This document shows positions 61,974 to 64,000 of a stretch of DNA of 64,000 nt, piece after piece (position 1 is the first letter of the stretch; each line of letters opens with the position of its first letter). Below the pieces are notes generated by a model. The model worked only from the letters and a program-made list of their open reading frames with translations. It made no database searches and had not been told where the DNA came from. The DNA lies in NCBI GenBank assembly GCA_013140705.1, contig JABFSH010000038.1, forward strand, positions 62,001 through 126,000, read 5' to 3'. The position numbers were made by a program, and so were the translations under genes. Source of the stretch: Methylococcaceae bacterium (GTDB lineage Bacteria; Pseudomonadota; Gammaproteobacteria; Methylococcales; Methylomonadaceae).

Positions 61974-62984
61974 TTAAAACAACTCAATATCTGCAGGGTT
62001 GTGATCCTGTCCAAGCACAGACATGTCTTCATATAAAATCACCCTGTTTCTACCCGTCTCCTTGGCGTGATAAAGCGCTTTATCGGCGTGATCCAATTGT
62101 GTGGTAGGCATGGATATACTGTCAACTCTTGTTAAACCTATGCTGACTGTAACCTGACCGACAGTTGGGAAGGAATAATTGGCAACAGCTTCCCGGAATC
62201 GGTTAAAGACGGTTATAGCCATGTCTTGACTGGCCAAATTCAGGATAACAACGAATTCTTCTCCACCATAACGAAACAGAAAATCCGTGTAACGAAAACA
62301 TTTGCCCATGAGCTGGCTAAATATCAGTAACACTTCGTCCCCATATAAGTGGCCAAAATTATCATTAACCCGTTTGAAATGATCAATATCCAGAATGGCA
62401 ATCCACGAGCATTTTTCTTGATTTTTATCAATAACTTGATAGTCGCTGTAATGCTCGCAAACTTGTAATAATCGAGCATCCAAGGACTGCCGGTTGGGCA
62501 GTTTGGTTAACACGTCCCGTTCTTTAGTATCGTGCAATAACACCAGATTTCGATAGATGCCTCGCAGTCCGTCCAGTAATTCAAGCTTCTCCCGATCAAA
62601 CGCTCCCTCCAGATGGATAGCGCGCTCGGGGCCACTGCCTCCTTTGATGGAAAAAATGGCCCACGTATAGAAACCGGATTCATCCGGAACGCTGAGGCTC
62701 AAGTCAGACGAATTGTCAAATTCAGCAAGCAGACTGCTATAGTCTTCCTCATCATTTCTGGTGAAATCCAAAGGAAATCGTCTGATTAATAGTTCACGAA
62801 CAGAGCTCGTTTCTCCCGGCTTTTTCCTTTCGTGGTTATAAATTTCATAAGCGGACGCGCTATCAATCCACGGAATTCCGGTAAGGATGTCTAAAAAATT
62901 ATGTGTTAACTCCTGGTAATCCTGCTGAGCTGTTAGCTGCAGGGTACAGGAAAAAAATTGCCGTACTGTTGGATTGAGATTCAT
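61974..62984 (-). CDS. Diguanylate cyclase with GAF-like N-terminus
   Basis: About 336 residues from ATG 62984 (MNLNPTVRQFF); the in-frame extension upstream lacks support. The N-terminal ~150 residues look like a GAF-type sensor (LTGIPWIDSASAYEIY). The GGDEF domain has LDIDHFKRVNDNFGH, active-site GGEEF and an RYTD product-inhibition I-site five residues before it. It makes cyclic-di-GMP from GTP. It sits between nusB and thiL, in a place usually empty. Confidence 0.88.
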   Translation of the reverse strand: MNLNPTVRQFFSCTLQLTAQQDYQELTHNFLDILTGIPWIDSASAYEIYNHERKKPGETSSVRELLIRRFPLDFTRNDEEDYSSLLAEFDNSSDLSLSVPDESGFYTWAIFSIKGGSGPERAIHLEGAFDREKLELLDGLRGIYRNLVLLHDTKERDVLTKLPNRQSLDARLLQVCEHYSDYQVIDKNQEKCSWIAILDIDHFKRVNDNFGHLYGDEVLLIFSQLMGKCFRYTDFLFRYGGEEFVVILNLASQDMAITVFNRFREAVANYSFPTVGQVTVSIGLTRVDSISMPTTQLDHADKALYHAKETGRNRVILYEDMSVLGQDHNPADIELF

Positions 62985-63114
62985 CGTACGAATTCGCAAT
63001 GTAAAAGGCAATATTATGCCTGTTTTATGTGAAAAAACAGGATTTTTTGGAGAATGCGGTGTGGATATCAGGTACTGCATTTAGGAAAAGGTAAACAAAT
63101 TTACCAAGAAGCTT

Positions 63115-63555
63115 TCAACTTGCTCCTTGTATCTTTTTTGTTTCTTCCACTGTTCGCTTTTTTTGCGCCACTTTGTCAAGAATGCCATTGACGTATTTGT
63201 GGCTGCCATCAGCGCCGAAGTGTTTGGCAAGATTGATACCTTCATTCAAGATCACTCTGAACGGCATATCCAACCTGTGTTGCAATTCATAAACACCAAT
63301 TCTCAGGATGGCTCTTTCGACCGGGTCAATTTTGTCGACAGGGCGATCGACAAATTCGGACAAAGCCTGGTCAATTTCATCAAGATATTGGGGAACGCCA
63401 TGAAACAGTTCGTAAAAATACGCTTTTTGAGTGTCATTCAAGCGACCTTCTTCCAGAAACTGGCCTTCTATATCGATAAGACTCTGCCCTGTCATCTGCC
63501 ATTGATACAATGCCTGTACAGCAGCTTTCCGGGCATTGGTTCGTGCTTGACTCAT
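63115..63555 (-). CDS. nusB: Transcription antitermination protein NusB
   Basis: A 146-residue all-helical protein starting [20 protein letters not shown] with VERAILRIGVYEL and VILNEGINLAKHFG, typical NusB motifs. It joins NusE in rRNA antitermination complexes. It overlaps ribH by one base (TCATCA junction). The normal gammaproteobacterial neighbours ribH and thiL flank it, aside from the inserted GGDEF gene. Confidence 0.94.
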   Translation of the reverse strand: MSQARTNARKAAVQALYQWQMTGQSLIDIEGQFLEEGRLNDTQKAYFYELFHGVPQYLDEIDQALSEFVDRPVDKIDPVERAILRIGVYELQHRLDMPFRVILNEGINLAKHFGADGSHKYVNGILDKVAQKKRTVEETKKIQGAS

Positions 63556-64000
63556 CAGATTTCCAGGTTTTTAAACAAACTCACCATTTCGATAGCTGAA
63601 ATTGCCGCTTCAGCCCCTTTATTGCCTGCTTTAGTCCCAGCCCGTTCTATGGCCTGTTCGATGCTATCAACTGTTAACACGCCAAAACTGACCGGTACAT
63701 TGTATTGGAGGGAGACTTGCGCCAGGCCTTTCACGCACTCACCAGCGACATATTCAAAATGCGGTGTACCTCCACGAATAACCGCACCCAACGCAATAAT
63801 TGCATCATATTTTTTTGATGCAGCGATACGCTGAACCACCATGGGCAATTCAAATGCACCCGGTGCTTTGACCAAATCAATCTGGCTTTTGTCTGCGCCG
63901 TGACGGACCAAGGTGTCAATGGCACCCGCTTCCAACTGATCTACAATGAAACTATTAAAACGAGAGGCGACTATACAGAATTTGTCGCCCTGAACTAATA
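63555..64000 (-). CDS. ribH: 6,7-Dimethyl-8-ribityllumazine synthase (start outside window)
   Basis: The frame is open to the right window edge and reads [14 protein letters not shown] then [48 protein letters not shown] and [24 protein letters not shown]. These are the lumazine synthase substrate-binding and catalytic (His in TPHFEYV) segments. Only the first few residues are missing. It condenses 3,4-dihydroxybutanone phosphate with the pyrimidine product in riboflavin synthesis and forms icosahedral shells or pentamers. Confidence 0.95.
   Translation of the reverse strand, partial: LVQGDKFCIVASRFNSFIVDQLEAGAIDTLVRHGADKSQIDLVKAPGAFELPMVVQRIAASKKYDAIIALGAVIRGGTPHFEYVAGECVKGLAQVSLQYNVPVSFGVLTVDSIEQAIERAGTKAGNKGAEAAISAIEMVSLFKNLEI

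Noticed and set aside
1-64000. CRISPR array
   Set aside because: No series of regularly spaced direct repeats was seen; the repeats found are palindromic and dispersed.

Overview
The window looks like chromosome from a type I (gammaproteobacterial, Methylococcales) methanotroph of moderate GC. The main evidence is a full calcium-dependent methanol dehydrogenase operon (mxaFJGIRSACKL) next to serine-cycle genes (sga, hpr, mcl, mtkA, mtkB). The housekeeping blocks (ribH-nusB-thiL-pgpA, ribA, rdgB, tusDC, bepA-like protease) are of gammaproteobacterial type. I cannot name the genus from sequence alone.

Layout. 1-3.4 kb: the 3' end of an assimilatory nitrate reductase, a PAP2 phosphatase overlapping a DgkA-type lipid kinase, and a JmjC/cupin-like protein. 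3.4-9 kb: serine-cycle genes in two divergent groups, sga-hpr on the minus strand and mcl-mtkA-mtkB on the plus strand. They interconvert glyoxylate/serine/hydroxypyruvate and activate and cleave malate as malyl-CoA. 9-11 kb: a decayed DUF4160 gene in front of an intact DUF2442 gene, then a hotdog-like protein.

11-31 kb is a methanol-oxidation island. On the minus strand, from high to low coordinates, it holds a pentapeptide-repeat protein, a secreted protein of unknown function, mxaF, mxaJ, mxaG, mxaI, mxaR, mxaS, mxaA, mxaC, mxaK, mxaL, a small membrane protein, a PepSY-domain protein, and a NarX-like histidine kinase/NarL-like regulator pair. Divergent from the pentapeptide gene is a large TonB-dependent receptor with an EF-hand-like acidic stretch. 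It is followed by an orphan NarL-type regulator bracketed by two related repeat elements, and by mxaD. MxaF has the Ca-type alanine rather than the lanthanide-type aspartate; no xoxF is present. Receptor, two-component proteins and Ca-enzyme together suggest a locus that may sense or import a metal and control the Ca/lanthanide methanol dehydrogenase switch, but this is inference.

31-42 kb: a TetR-regulated ABC/membrane-fusion/outer-membrane export operon whose last gene carries a repeat in its N-terminal coding region, a membrane protein, a mitochondrial-type sulfide:quinone oxidoreductase, an M20 amidohydrolase, ribA and a methyltransferase. 42.4-49.1 kb: a complete type I Wadjet defence operon, jetABCD. 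49-64 kb: a coiled-coil protein, a POT transporter, an alpha-oxoamine synthase-like enzyme, a MOSC protein, rdgB, apbE, a 556-base intergenic region with a candidate structured RNA, an M48 protease, tusDC, an HNH nuclease, a REP with a RAYT transposase remnant, an SDR, pgpA, thiL, a diguanylate cyclase, nusB and the 3' part of ribH, which runs off the end.
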